Source: Apostichopus japonicus
Taxonomy: Eukaryota > Echinodermata > Holothuroidea > Aspidochirotida > Stichopodidae
Assembly (NCBI RefSeq): GCF_037975245.1
Contig: NC_092579.1
Coordinates: 13,500,678 to 13,564,677 of the forward strand
Direction: 5' to 3'
Length of the DNA: 64,000 bases
The notes beneath the pieces are model-generated. The model saw only the letters and a list, made by a program, of their open reading frames with translations, had not been told where the DNA came from and ran no database searches. Numbering within the stretch: the first letter of the stretch is position 1; every line of letters begins with the position of its first letter. Positions 1 to 12,500 of the stretch are shown one piece after another. The translations under genes and the position numbers were made by a program.

Positions 1-3000
1 AAATACAAGAAACTCGTATGTAATTAGAAATGCAAATTTTGACTGTTACATTAACATAGCTTTTGTAGTAAATAGTCTATGTAGCCTTCAAGCAGATAGC
101 TATACTCAGTTGCTTACTTGCTCAACCAGTGTGAATTTAAGATTGTGAAATGAGGGCCAGTGGTACAAATGTATCGAGAAAAAAAGTTGACGGGGACTTT
201 AAAAGGCGGTCCCGGGGGCAGGAATGGGAGAGATTTCACACCCCTGCCTCTTTACCCTCTGAACAATTATTGAAAATAGAAGGCTTGAAGTAAGCCGGTG
301 TTCATCCATGGTTTAACACGGATAGGTTCTCAAATAAGCTACTGTAAAGCTTCTTGATCCTTGGGTAACTAAACTAAACTAATAATTAGCCAGAGTGAAT
401 ACTGTTATGCTCGAAAACTAATAGGGTATTAAAGTCGTCGCAACCCCCGCCCCTACCCACAACGCCCCTGGTAGCTTCCGTTTACCTAATTCCGTAAACG
501 AGACGCTTGGACGTTTCTGAACAGATGGTTGGGCTAGAGTTACCCACGAAAGAGGGAAAGGGGGAGGGAGGTGGGGTTAGTGCGACCGTGTGAGTAGTTC
601 GAAGTTTTTCAGCCCTTTCTTTGCGCTTTTATATGTGCCCCTCACAGTCTGATGATATAATAAATAATATTAAACTTATCATAGATTATATTATTGATTA
701 TTTTCATTTATCATCAAAGTTTATTACATATCATATGTTTTGTCCCCGGAGAAATTACCACTCAATCCTCCCCACCGTTACCATAATGCTGTACTACGAA
801 TACATGTTTGTATTTCTCCTTAAGGGAAAATTTGCTTATTTCAACGTTAAGGAGAAATACAAGAAACTCGTATCTAATTAGAAATACAAATTTTGACTGT
901 TACATTAACATATAGCTTTTGTAGTAAATAGTCTATGTAGCCTTCAAGCAGATAGCTATACTCAGTTGCTTACTTGCTCAACCAGTGTGAATTTAAGTTT
1001 GTGAAGTGAGGGCCAGTGGTACAAATGTATCGAAAAAAGTTGATGGGGACTTTAAAAGGCTGTCCCGGGAGCAGGAATGGGAGAGATTTCACACCCCTGC
1101 CTCTTTACCCCCTGAACAATTATTGAAAATAGAAGGCTTGAAGTATGCCGGTGTTCATCCATGATTTAACACGGATAGGTTCTCAAATAAGCTACTGTAA
1201 AGCTTCTTGATCCTTGGGTAACTAAACTAAACTAATAATTAGCCAGAGTGAATACTGTTATGCTCGAAAACTAATAGGGTATTAAAGTCGTCGCAACCCC
1301 CGCCCCTACCCACAACGCCCCTGGTAGCTTCCGTTTACCTATAATTCCGTAAACGAGACGCTTGGACGTTTCTGAACAGATGGTTAGGCTAGAGTTACCC
1401 ACGAAAGAGGGAAAGGGGGAGGGAGGTGGGGTTAGTGCGACCGTGTGAGTAGTTCGAAGTTTTTCAGCCCTTTCTTTGCGCTTTTATATGTGCCCCTCAC
1501 AGTCTGATGATATAATAAATAATATTAAACTTATCATAGATTATATTATTGATTATTTTCATTTATCATCAAAGTTTATTACATATCATATGTTTTGTCC
1601 CCGGAGAAATTACTCTACCACTCAATCCTCCCCACCGTACCCATAATGCTGTACTACGAATACATGTTTGTATTTCTCCATAAGGGAAAATTTGCTTATT
1701 TCGACGTTAAGGAGAAATACAAGAAACCTGTATCTAATTAGAAATGCAAATTCTGGCAGTTACATTAACATAGCTTTTGTAGTAAACAGTCTATGTAGCC
1801 TTCAAGCAGATAGCTATACTAAGTTGCTTACTTGCTCAACCAGTGTGATTAATAAGTTTGTGAAGTGATGGCCAGCGGTACAAATGTATCGAGAAAAAAA
1901 GTTGATGGGGACTTTAAAAGGCGGTCCCGGGAGCAGGAATGGGAGAGATTTCACACCCCTGCCTCTTTACCCTCTGAACAATTATCGAAAATAGAAGGCT
2001 TGAAGTAAGCCGGTGTTCATCCATGATCTAGCACGGATAGGTTCTCAAATAAGCTACTGTAAAGCTTCTTGATCCTTGGGTAACTAAACTAAACTAATAA
2101 TTAGCCAGAGTGAATACTGTTATGCTCGAAAACTAATAGGGTATTAAAGTCGTCGCAACCCCCGCCCCTACCCACAACGCCCCTGGTAGCTTCCGTTTAC
2201 CTAATTCCGTAAACGAGACGCTTGGACGTTTCTGAACAGATGGTTGGGCTAGAGTTACCCACGAAAGAGGGAAAGGGGGAGGGAGGTGAGGTTAGTGCGA
2301 CCGTGTGAGTAGTTCGAAGTTTTTCAGCCCTTTCTTTGCGCTTTTATATGTGCCCCTCACAGTCTGATGATATAATAAATAATATTAAACTTATCATAGA
2401 TTATATTATTGATTATTTTCATTTATCATCAAAGTTTATTACATATCATATGTTTTGTCCCCGGAGAAATTACTCTACCACTCAATCCTCCCCACCGTTA
2501 CCATAATGCTGTACTACGAATACATGTTTGTATTTCTCCTTAAGGGAAAATTTGCTTATTTCAACGTTAAGGAGAAATACAAGAAACTCGTATCTAATTA
2601 GAAATGCAAATTTTGACTGTTACATTAACATATAGCTTTTGTAGTAAACAGTCTATGTAGCCTTCAAGCAGATAGCTATACTCAGTTGCCTACTTGCTCA
2701 ACCAGTGTGAATTTAAGTTTGTGAAGTGAGGGCCAGTGGTACAAATGTATCGAAAAAAGTTGACGGGGACTTTAAAAGGCGGTCCCGGGGGCAGGAATGG
2801 GAGAGATTTCACACCCCTGCCTCTTTACCCTCTGAACAATTATCGAAAATAGAAGGCTTGAAGTAAGCCGGTGTTCATCCATGATCTAGCACGGATAGGT
2901 TCTCAAATAAGCTACTGTAAAGCTTCTTGATCCTTGGGTAACTAAACTAAACTAATAATTAGCCAGAGTGAATACTGTTATGCTCGAAAACTAATAGGGT

Positions 3001-5990
3001 ATTAAAGTCGTCGCAACCCCCGCCCCTACCCACAACGCCCCTGGTAGCTTCCGTTTACCTAATTCCGTAAACGAGACGCTTGGACGTTTCTGAACAGATG
3101 GTTGGGCTAGAGTTACCCACGAAAGAGGGAAAGGGGGAGGGAGGTGAGGTTAGTGCGACCGTGTGAGTAGTTCGAAGTTTTTCAGCCCTTTCTTTGCGCT
3201 TTTATATGTGCCCCTCACAGTCTGATGATATAATAAATAATATTAAACTTATCATAGATTATATTATTGATTATTTTCATTTATCATCAAAGTTTATTAC
3301 ATATCATATGTTTTGTCCCCGGAGAAATTACTCTACCACTCAATCCTCCCCACCGTTACCATAATGCTGTACTACGAATACATGTTTGTATTTCTCCTTA
3401 AGGGAAAATTTGCTTATTTCAACGTTAAGGAGAAATACAAGAAACTCGTATCTAATTAGAAATGCAAATTTTGACTGTTACATTAACATATAGCTTTTGT
3501 AGTAAACAGTCTATGTAGCCTTCAAGCAGATAGCTATACTCAGTTGCCTACTTGCTCAACCAGTGTGAATTTAAGTTTGTGAAGTGAGGGCCAGTGGTAC
3601 AAATGTATCGAAAAAAGTTGACGGGGACTTTAAAAGGCGGTCCCGGGGGCAGGAATGGGAGAGATTTCACACCCCTGCCTCTTTACCCTCTGAACAATTA
3701 TTGCAAATTGAAGGCTTGAAGTAAGCCGGTGTTCATCCATGATTTAACACGGATAGGTTCTCAAATAAGCTACTGTAAAGCTTCCTGATCCTTGGGTAAC
3801 TAAACTAAACTAATAATTAGCCAGAGTGAATACTGTTATGCTCGAAAACTAATAGGGTATTAAAGTCGTCGCAACCCCCGCCCCTACCCACAACGCCCCT
3901 GGTAGCTTCCGTTTACCTAATTCCGTAAACGAGACGCTTGGACGTTTCTGAACAGATGGTTGGGCTAGAGTTACCCACGAAAGAGGGAAAGGGGGAGTGA
4001 GGTGGGGTTAGTGCGACCGTGTGAGTAGTTCGAAGTTTTTCAACCCTTTCTTTGCGCTTTTATATGTGCCCCTCACAGTCTGATGATATAATAAATAATA
4101 TTAAACTTATCATAGATTATATTATTGATTATTTTCATTGATCATCAAAGTTTATTACATATCATATGTTTTGTCCCCGGAGAAATTACTCTACCACTCA
4201 ATCCTCCCCACCGTTACCATAATGTTGTACTACGAATACATGTTTGTATTTCTCCTTAAGGGAAAATTTGCTTATTTCAACGTTAAGGAGAAATACAAGA
4301 AACTCGTATCTAATTAGAAATGCAAATTCTGGCTGTTACATTAACATGGCTTTTGTAGTAAACAGTCTATGTAGCCTTCAAGCAGATGACTATACTCAGG
4401 TGCTTACTTGCTTAACCAGAGGGATTAATAAGTTTGTGAAGTGATGGCCAGCGGTACAAATGTAACGAGAAAAAAAGTTGATGGGGACTTTAAAAGGCGG
4501 TCCCGGGAGCAGGAATGGGAGAGAATTCACACCCCTGCCTCTTTACCCTCTGAACAATTATCGAAAATAGAAGGCTTGAAGTAAGCCGGTGTTCATCCAT
4601 GATTTAACACGGATAGGTTCTCAAATAAGCTACTGTAAAGCTTCTTGATCCTTGGGTAACTAAACTAAACTAATAATTAGCCAGAGTGAATACTGTTATG
4701 CTCGAAAACTAATAGGGTATTAAAGTCGTCGCAACCCCCGCCCCTACCCACAACGCCCCTGGTAGCTTCCGTTTACCTAATTCCGTAAACGAGACGCTTG
4801 GACGTTTCTGAACAGATGGTTGGGCTAGAGTTACCCACGAAAGAGGGAAAGGGGGAGGGAGGTGGGGTTAGTGCGACCGTGTGAGTAGTTCGAAGTTTTT
4901 CAGCCCTTTTTTGCGCTTTTATATGTGCCCCTCACAGTCTGATGATATAATAAATAATATTAAAATTATCATAGATTATATTATTGATTATTTTCATTGA
5001 TCATCAAAGTTTATTATATATCATATGTTTTGTCCCCGGAGAAATTACTCTACCACTCAATCCTCCCCACCGTTACCATAATGCTGTACTACGAATACAT
5101 GTTTGTATTTCTCCTTAAGGGAAAATTTGCTTATTTCAACGTTAAGGAGAAATACAAGAAACTTGTATCTAATTAGAAATGCAAATTTCGACTGTTACAT
5201 TAACATATAGCTTTTGTAGTAAATAGTCCATGTAGCCTTCAAGCAGATAGCTATACTCAGTTGCTTACTTGCTCAACCAGTGTGAATTTAAGATTGTGAA
5301 GTGAAGGCCAGTGGTACAAATGTATCGAAAAAAGTTGACGGGGACTTTAAAAGGCGGTCCCGGGAGCAGGAATGGGAGAGAATTCACACCCCTGCCTCTT
5401 TACCCTCTGAACATTTATCGAAAATAGAAGGCTTGAAGTAAGCCGGTGTTCATCCATGATCTAGCACGGATAGGTTCTCAAATAAGCTACTGTAAAGCTT
5501 CCTGATCCTTTGGTAACTAAACTAAACTAATAATTAGCCAGAGTGAATACTGTTATGCTCGAAAACTAATAGGGTATTAAAGTCGTCGCAACCCCCGCCC
5601 CTACCCACAACGCCCCTGGTAGCTTTCCTTCACCGATTTTCGTATACGAGATGCTTGAACGTTTCTGAACAGATGGTTGGGCTAGAGTTCCCCATGAAAG
5701 AGGGAAAGGGGGAGGGGTTTGGGGTAAGTGCGACCGTGTAGATAGTTCGAAGTTTTTCAGCCCTTTTATTGCGCTTTTATATGAACCCCTCACATTCCTG
5801 ATGTTATAGTAAATAATATTAAAATTATCATAGTTTATATTATTGATAATTTTCATTTTATCATCAAATTTTCTTACATATCATATGTTTTGTCCCCGGA
5901 GAAATTACTCTACCACTCAATCCTCCCACCGTACCCATAATTCTGTACTACGAATACATGTTTGTATTTCTCCTTAAAGGAAAATTTGCT
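1..5990. repeat. Tandem array of ~858-bp units (about seven copies)
   Basis: The same landmark (a CCCGGG-containing segment followed by GCAGGAATGGGAGAG) recurs near 206, 1060, 1922, 2780, 3638, 4498 and 5355, so the period is 854-862 bp. Copies differ by scattered substitutions and tiny indels. The array runs off the left edge, and the rightmost copy decays after about 5615. No frame stays open through a unit. Each unit carries one hairpin (see 807-863). Because the first visible slc39a11 exon lies downstream and the N-terminal exon is absent, the array is probably intronic. Confidence 0.95.
807..863. repeat. Unit hairpin of the ~858-bp array
   Basis: Two 17-nt arms pair at 16 of 17 positions (TTTGTATTTCTCCTTAA and TTAAGGAGAAATACAAG) around a 23-nt loop. 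The hairpin recurs once per unit, for example at about 1668-1725 and 2528-2583. It marks a natural unit boundary: the window opens in its right arm and the array ends with extra copies of that arm. Confidence 0.85.
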
Positions 5991-6000
5991 TATTTCAACG

Positions 6001-6065
6001 TTAAGGAGAAATACAAGAAACTGTTAAGGAGAAATACAAAATACTGTTAAGGAGAAATACAAACT
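6001..6065 (+). repeat. Short tandem copies of the hairpin right arm
   Basis: GTTAAGGAGAAATACAA occurs three times in a row, about 22 bp apart, at the right end of the large array. It looks like slippage or end erosion of the array unit. Confidence 0.8.
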
Positions 6066-6313
6066 TTTCCCCCTAATCCTCATTAGTAGGAAAAATACGT
6101 TCGGGGGAAATTTTTAAAGGTCCAAAAAAGGTATATCCTAAGATCTTATTAATTTAATCTCAAAAGACATGTAGCACATTAGAGCACATCATGACAAGTA
6201 TTTCATGAAAATTTAGATATTAAAATATAATTTATTTCCATGTTATTCGTGTTTTCCCTCAATTTCCCCTTATGGTTCACTTTTTTCCATTTCCCCCTAT
6301 GGGTCAAACCAGT

Positions 6314-6315
<2 letters not shown>

Positions 6316-6374
<59 letters not shown>
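6316..6374. repeat. (TA)n microsatellite
   Basis: An uninterrupted TA run about 115 bp upstream of the first visible slc39a11 exon. The open frame across it (Ile-Tyr repeats) is not a gene. Confidence 0.95.
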
Positions 6375-6376
<2 letters not shown>

Positions 6377-6488
6377 CTTGTGTATTGTCTTTGTAGTTGG
6401 GTGTGAAATAAGTCAAATGAAATTCTGTATGATGGATGCTCTCTTATTGTTCATTTGGTATGTGATAAATTATTCTTCTCTTCTACAG

Positions 6489-6527
6489 AGAAAAATACTT
6501 GATGGAAGTCTTGGGTTTGCAGCTGGG
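6489..6527 (+). CDS. slc39a11: slc39a11 exon ([13 protein letters not shown])
   Basis: The exon has 39 nt and is phase 0 at both ends. Acceptor TTCTACAG, donor GTAAGT. It encodes 13 residues nearly identical to vertebrate ZIP11. Confidence 0.93.
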
Positions 6528-9500
6528 GTAAGTGTCTCCACTACTGATGTAGACTTAAAGAGCTTTAAGCATTATGTCTAAGACTATAGTATAAGTTCAT
6601 AGAACGATCTACTGTATGTTGACAGAGAATCCTTCATCAAGAAACAGTTCCATGAGTGCAAAATATAGCTGCAATATTCCACGAACCCAAATGAGAGAAA
6701 CGAATTCAATTGTCAGTTAAACATGACTTTGCATTATTAATGTAATAACTATTTTTGACAGTGTGATCCCCGCTTACCTGCCCCTGGAAGACTACAACCT
6801 TGCCCATAAGTGTTGAATTATTCTGTGCTGTATTTTAACAAATGTAATAATCAGGACACAACAAAGTTTTATGTGTTGCAGAAATATATTTAAGCAACAT
6901 AATAATATCATCATAATAATAAGTCTTATATATATAGCGCAGAATCCAACAAAAGTTGCTCAATGCGCTTTACAGTTTAAAACTCTTGTCTAGAAGCTGT
7001 CATGTTTTTAACTCAATGATGTCATAATACCACTATGATCTAAATCCTTTGACTTTCACTTCATTTTCCTGTTCATATTTTCATCGTCGAATGTTCACAG
7101 TTTTGACCCTGAAAATGATCCCATTGTTAGGTCATGTAACTATAGCTTTATTATGTTAGAATAAGCATAAGTTTGCAAAAGGTTTCTCTATTATAGAAAT
7201 TTTACATTGCAAAGAAAAGCACATTAATTTAAGAGGAAGAGTAAATGTGGCTTGATGATGTCATAATTAGACTTGATCAAGTCATCAGCCTTGCACGTAA
7301 AGAAACATTAAACCTGTGATAATCTCCCTTCCAAATTTAGTAAAAGATATTTTGTTGATGTTTGAGGAGGATGTTCATGTCAGTTATCTCTAACACGTAG
7401 ACCGTTTAATGATGTTTGTGTTTGTGTCTCCTTGAATCTAGCAATACATTTGTACTTTCATTTACTGGGAGTGATCCCTAACACTACAATGCAGACTTTT
7501 AGTATGAAACTTAGTACAACTATTCCTCATGAATAGGAGTACAAGCAGAAACTGTAAAAAATCAGTAAGCTTGTGTTACAAGTACTTAACCTAGCACTAG
7601 ATTCACAAAATGCGATGATTATGAGTATTTACGAGAACCAATGCATATCAGTGAGTTCTTGTTCCGACATCTGTGGTAGCACATGACTTCAAGCATTCTA
7701 GTATAGACTCACGACAACTCTGCTGCAAACACCATGGGTAGCATCAGTCGTGTTTGATAGCATATGAGTACAAGTATAAACTCACTACAAGTTTGCTGCA
7801 AACACAACAGGTAGCATCAGTCGTGTTTGATAGCATATGAGTACAAGTATGAACTCACTACAAGTTTGCTGCAAACACCATGGGTAGCATCAGTCGTGTT
7901 TGATAGCATATGAGTACAAGTATAAACTCACTACAAGTCTGCTGCAAACACCACAGACAAGTAACATCAGTCGTGTTTGATTGCATATGACTTCAAGTAT
8001 AGATTCACTACAAGTCCATGTTTGATCGCATATAAATACAAGTATAAACTCAGTACAAGTCTGCTGCAAACACCACAGGAAGCATCAATTGTGTTCAATC
8101 TCCTATCACAGGTTATGTTAGCAGCCTCATATTGGTCTCTGTTGGCACCAGCCATTGAACATGCAGAAATATCTTGGTCCTCCAAGGAGTGGGCTGCCGT
8201 CCCAGTCGGTATCGGTTTCTTACTCGGAGCCATCTTTGTTTATATCGCAGATATATCAATGCCTTATTTGGTGAGATTCTTGCACCTTTTCATTTGTTTA
8301 TTTTTATTCCTGTTTCAAGTTGATTAAAAATCCAGTATAAATACAAGGAAGTACATATTTATAAATAGGATATGAAAAACAGTTAAGAGGTATAAAGCTT
8401 AAAAATAGCATGTACTGTATGTACAAATTATAAATCAAAAGTTAATAAATGATTTAAAGTAGGTTTTGTGGAATAACACCCTGAATAAATATGGCAGCCC
8501 TATAAACGAAAGAATTTTTAAAAACGTACAGTTTGAAAGATTGGCATGATTGTCCTATTTCTCAAATTATAATTATAATTATAGAGCTTTATGAAGATAT
8601 ATTACATTTTAAGAGTCATGACGAATCTGACGTAAGACATCAATGAAATACTAGCTACATTTATTTTAAAAAATGTATTCCATTTTACTATGATATTGAT
8701 GTAATAGGTACTGTGTCAAACTTATGATGCTGACAGGGTTGTGGGATCCTTCAGCCAGGCTTGTGTAGGATGTATCTTTCTTGTGTTTTGCAGTTTCAGA
8801 CAATAGGTACTGCTGGTCTGATGAGATGACCTCTATTGTTTGATATTGGTCAACAACAACAAAAGGAGTTTAACCCCTGATCCACCTCGCGAGAGGTCCT
8901 ACGGGGGATAATAGTATTGTTTTTATAGAATAGACACTTTTTTTTGGTGGGGGGGGGGGGAAAGTTGTCTATTGTTCAGTCATGGAGTTGCTGAGAAGTG
9001 AAGTATTATGCAATAACATTGTGTAGAAGCCACAAATAAACAAGAGGTCGGAACTAAAGAGCCAATTAGGTAGGGATCTCTAAAGGGGAGGAATATCTAA
9101 GTTTAATGGGATTTGGAGACGGAGCGGTTTCTATTCTATTGTGATATTGGTTCAGCCTTGCTGCAGGTTTTGTTTTTCACAGGGTGCCTTAGTGTCTTTT
9201 TACCACCTTGATACAAGATGTAGTATTCTCTATCTCTTTTGTTTAAAATGTTCAAACTTGAATGAATATCCAGGAAAAGAAGCAATTGTTATCTGGTCTC
9301 TTATAGCAAATGTTCTGCAAATTAACTCTTATAGATAAACCACCTTGTTTAACTAGATGCTTCAAAGAAAGTTTGTTTGTAGGCAATTGACAGAACAATG
9401 ATTCTTATGGTCTTATGGTTGATCATGTGAACTTGAATAGTGAAATAGGGGGAAATAAAAAGAAGAAAGATGGTTCTGTATCTTTTGTGAAGAATAGAAA

Positions 9501-12500
9501 CTTCCTATTCTCCTTCCTGTACAGTACATGCATTTCCAACCAAAATATTCCACTACAATATGTGCAGTTACTGCTCGCTGTTCCTTGCGACACAGTTTCC
9601 CAAAATCCCGATAGATAAGATGGCAGATTTTGTCCAATTTTGAGGAGACTCAGAGAGTGTTTTGTTGTATTGACAGGGATTGTTTTTCACTAAAGGTTAA
9701 CGCTGTAACAACTTGTGCAGAAAGAAATGACCGATATGCTATTGACAGAGAGAGGAATTTAGTTATGTATTCATTGTTAAAGTCTGGATGTATCTAAGTT
9801 TCTTTATATCCAATTAGTATATTTATTCCATATTATGTATATCCAATACGTCTCTCGTACTTTTAACTTTTAGAATGCATCCGCTAATCCAGCCCTTGCA
9901 CTAGCCCCCAAGATGCATGACGAGCCTTACTACACCAATCCAGGGGAAGATGACGAAGAGGCTGCCCTCTCTGGTAAGGATGCAAATAAATAATATAATA
10001 TAATAAATAAGTTCTTAATATAGCCCCAAATACCAAAAGGCCTCTAGGCGCTTTACAAAACCTACAAAAAAAAATAGAAACATAAAAAGACTGAGAAATC
10101 AAAGGAATAAAAAGTCTAGAAAACACATAAACGAAAATTAAACAGTATGTAAAATACGAACACAAAAATCTTAAAACACGAGATGACTATAAGACAGACC
10201 AAAACCTATAAAAAAAAACAATACAAAGGATAAGCACAAAAATAGAGTTGTACAAAAGTAAAAAAGTCTAGATAAAAACATGAGTATATAAAAGTGACAA
10301 AATCACGTTGAGAAACTAAAAAGATGTGTTTTTAAAATTTTCTTAAATATGGTGAGAGATTTGGCAGTCTTTATGTCATGTGGTAGGTCGTTCTCTCTAA
10401 AAACATCGGCTCTTGAGGTGGGATGCTCTGTGATGTGTTTAGTTGAATAGTAACTCAAACTGTATATGCAAGGGTTAAACAGAAAAAGTTTGAAGACTGT
10501 AAAAAGAATATGGCAAGATTCCTTTGCAATAGTCTGTAATGGCGTTAGGTTTCAAACTAATGCAAACTTTCAAACTAGGCAAAAGATGTGACTTGTTAGC
10601 TCAATTGGTATTGCCAAATGATGATTACTATTGTGTATTTATCTGTCTGTTCAAATCATAATTCAATGGTTCCTAGCTACTGGTGGAGAGGAAGTTTGGG
10701 GGAGGGGCAGTGGGAGGGGAGGATGGAGGGTTGGCTAATTAACTGTAATTTGACACTTTGAAAGGGAAATTATTTCTTGAGAAGAGAAATTACCTCGTTG
10801 TGTAAATGAGACTTTAGGCTGTTTTATTGTACATGGCCAATGGAACGAGATATTCATTGCCTAGTCTGATCTGTAACAGCGTCTGCGATCACATTTTCAC
10901 TCGTTTTCTCCGAACAGATGACCCTGCCCATGCAACCAGAAGACGTACCACCGGAATGACCAGCTCAATCACCATAAACAATGAGAATGGTGGAATGGGT
11001 CTACCTCATGTGCAATATAATCAAAGCCATCTCACATGGAAAAGAATACTATTACTCATTGTTGCTATCACAGTTCATAATATACCAGGTACAGTAGGAG
11101 AAGCCTCTGTCTTGCTTAACATTCATGTCTCATAGTTTTACCTTCTCTGCCTCCTTGGAGACCATTCAGCATTGGAAACTGTTCATACAGTTTTTTCTCT
11201 CTTGTGAACTAATTGGTAGTGAATTTTGAATTGTTTTCTTTTATTTTCTTTTTTGATATTTTTTATCTTGGAATAATTGTTCCAATCGAAAAGGTAATTC
11301 CTCTGTAAGAAATATCGAATAATTTTAGTAAAAAAATTGCTGGAAGAAATTTGAATGTACATAGCCAATATATATGTTAAACTAACTTTATGCACAAAAT
11401 CTCTTATAACCAACCACAGATCAATATGTGCTTATTCTTTCTTTGAAAGTTATAAAAATGTCCAAGGGATGCATTTTGAAGGTCGTGATATGTATAACAT
11501 TTGTCAATCCAGTTAAGACCTTTATGCTGATCAGAACAAGCCATGTTATGACAGAGAATTAAAGGGTATCTGTTAAATTAACTATTTGTTGACTGGTTGC
11601 CTTAGAGTATTAACAAGATTTATAAAGTCACTTTGTCAACAAAGAAAAGCTGGAGCAGCTGCAAATCTCACCCTAGAGAGATTTGAGATCTATTATGTTA
11701 TAATGCACAGAATACAAAATAGCTTTTGTCCTACAGTATGCAGCCTAGCTGCAAGATACTGCAGCCCTCTCTTCATCCTATTTTGGACCTGGTTGTTCAA
11801 CATTATGTCAGCCATTTGGCAGTTCCTATTATACGAGAGAGTTATGACCATTCTAATGCAACACGCTGAATTATTATTTTTTTTTTTTTGCAAATCCTTG
11901 AAGTTATTATCCTTAATTTCTTCTTAGGTTCCAGGTGGGCTCAATTAAGAGATCATATTTTCAGTTTCCCGTTTCGTTCCTTTGAATTTGTCCAGTTTGG
12001 CACCACCAAATGCGTTGCAAAAACAATCACAAAAAGAACTGGTTGATAGTTAATGTTTTTTTAAAAATGCTTGAAAATAATGAAAGAAGCAATTAATCCA
12101 GTAGATTGAGTTTCCTGTTTTCTATTGTTTCTGCAGAGGGCTTAGCTGTTGGGGTCGGATTTGGCGCTGTAGGTAAAACCCAGGCAGCGACCTTTGAGAG
12201 TGCAAGGTTGGTTGACAGACGTTCTTCCTAAGAAAAGACATCTTGATTTTAACTGAAGTAACCATCATATGATGCAATTAGTTCTGTCTTAGTTGTTTCT
12301 CACTTCATATTTTCATAACATCGATTTGGATAAAAGATGAGACAGTTCATCAAATGTCTTTTACTTGCATTAGAATCATCGCAGAATTACCCCAGGTCCT
12401 GATAAATCGGGGTCGTCTCCTTTCTGCAATGAAAATACGTCATTCACACGGGCAAACTGAATTGTCCCCATTTTTTAAAGGTCTTTATGAGGTTAAAAAA

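Noticed and set aside
5566..5856. 96-codon minus-strand frame in the last unit of the large array
   Set aside because: Other units do not keep the frame open, so it is an accident of the decayed copy.
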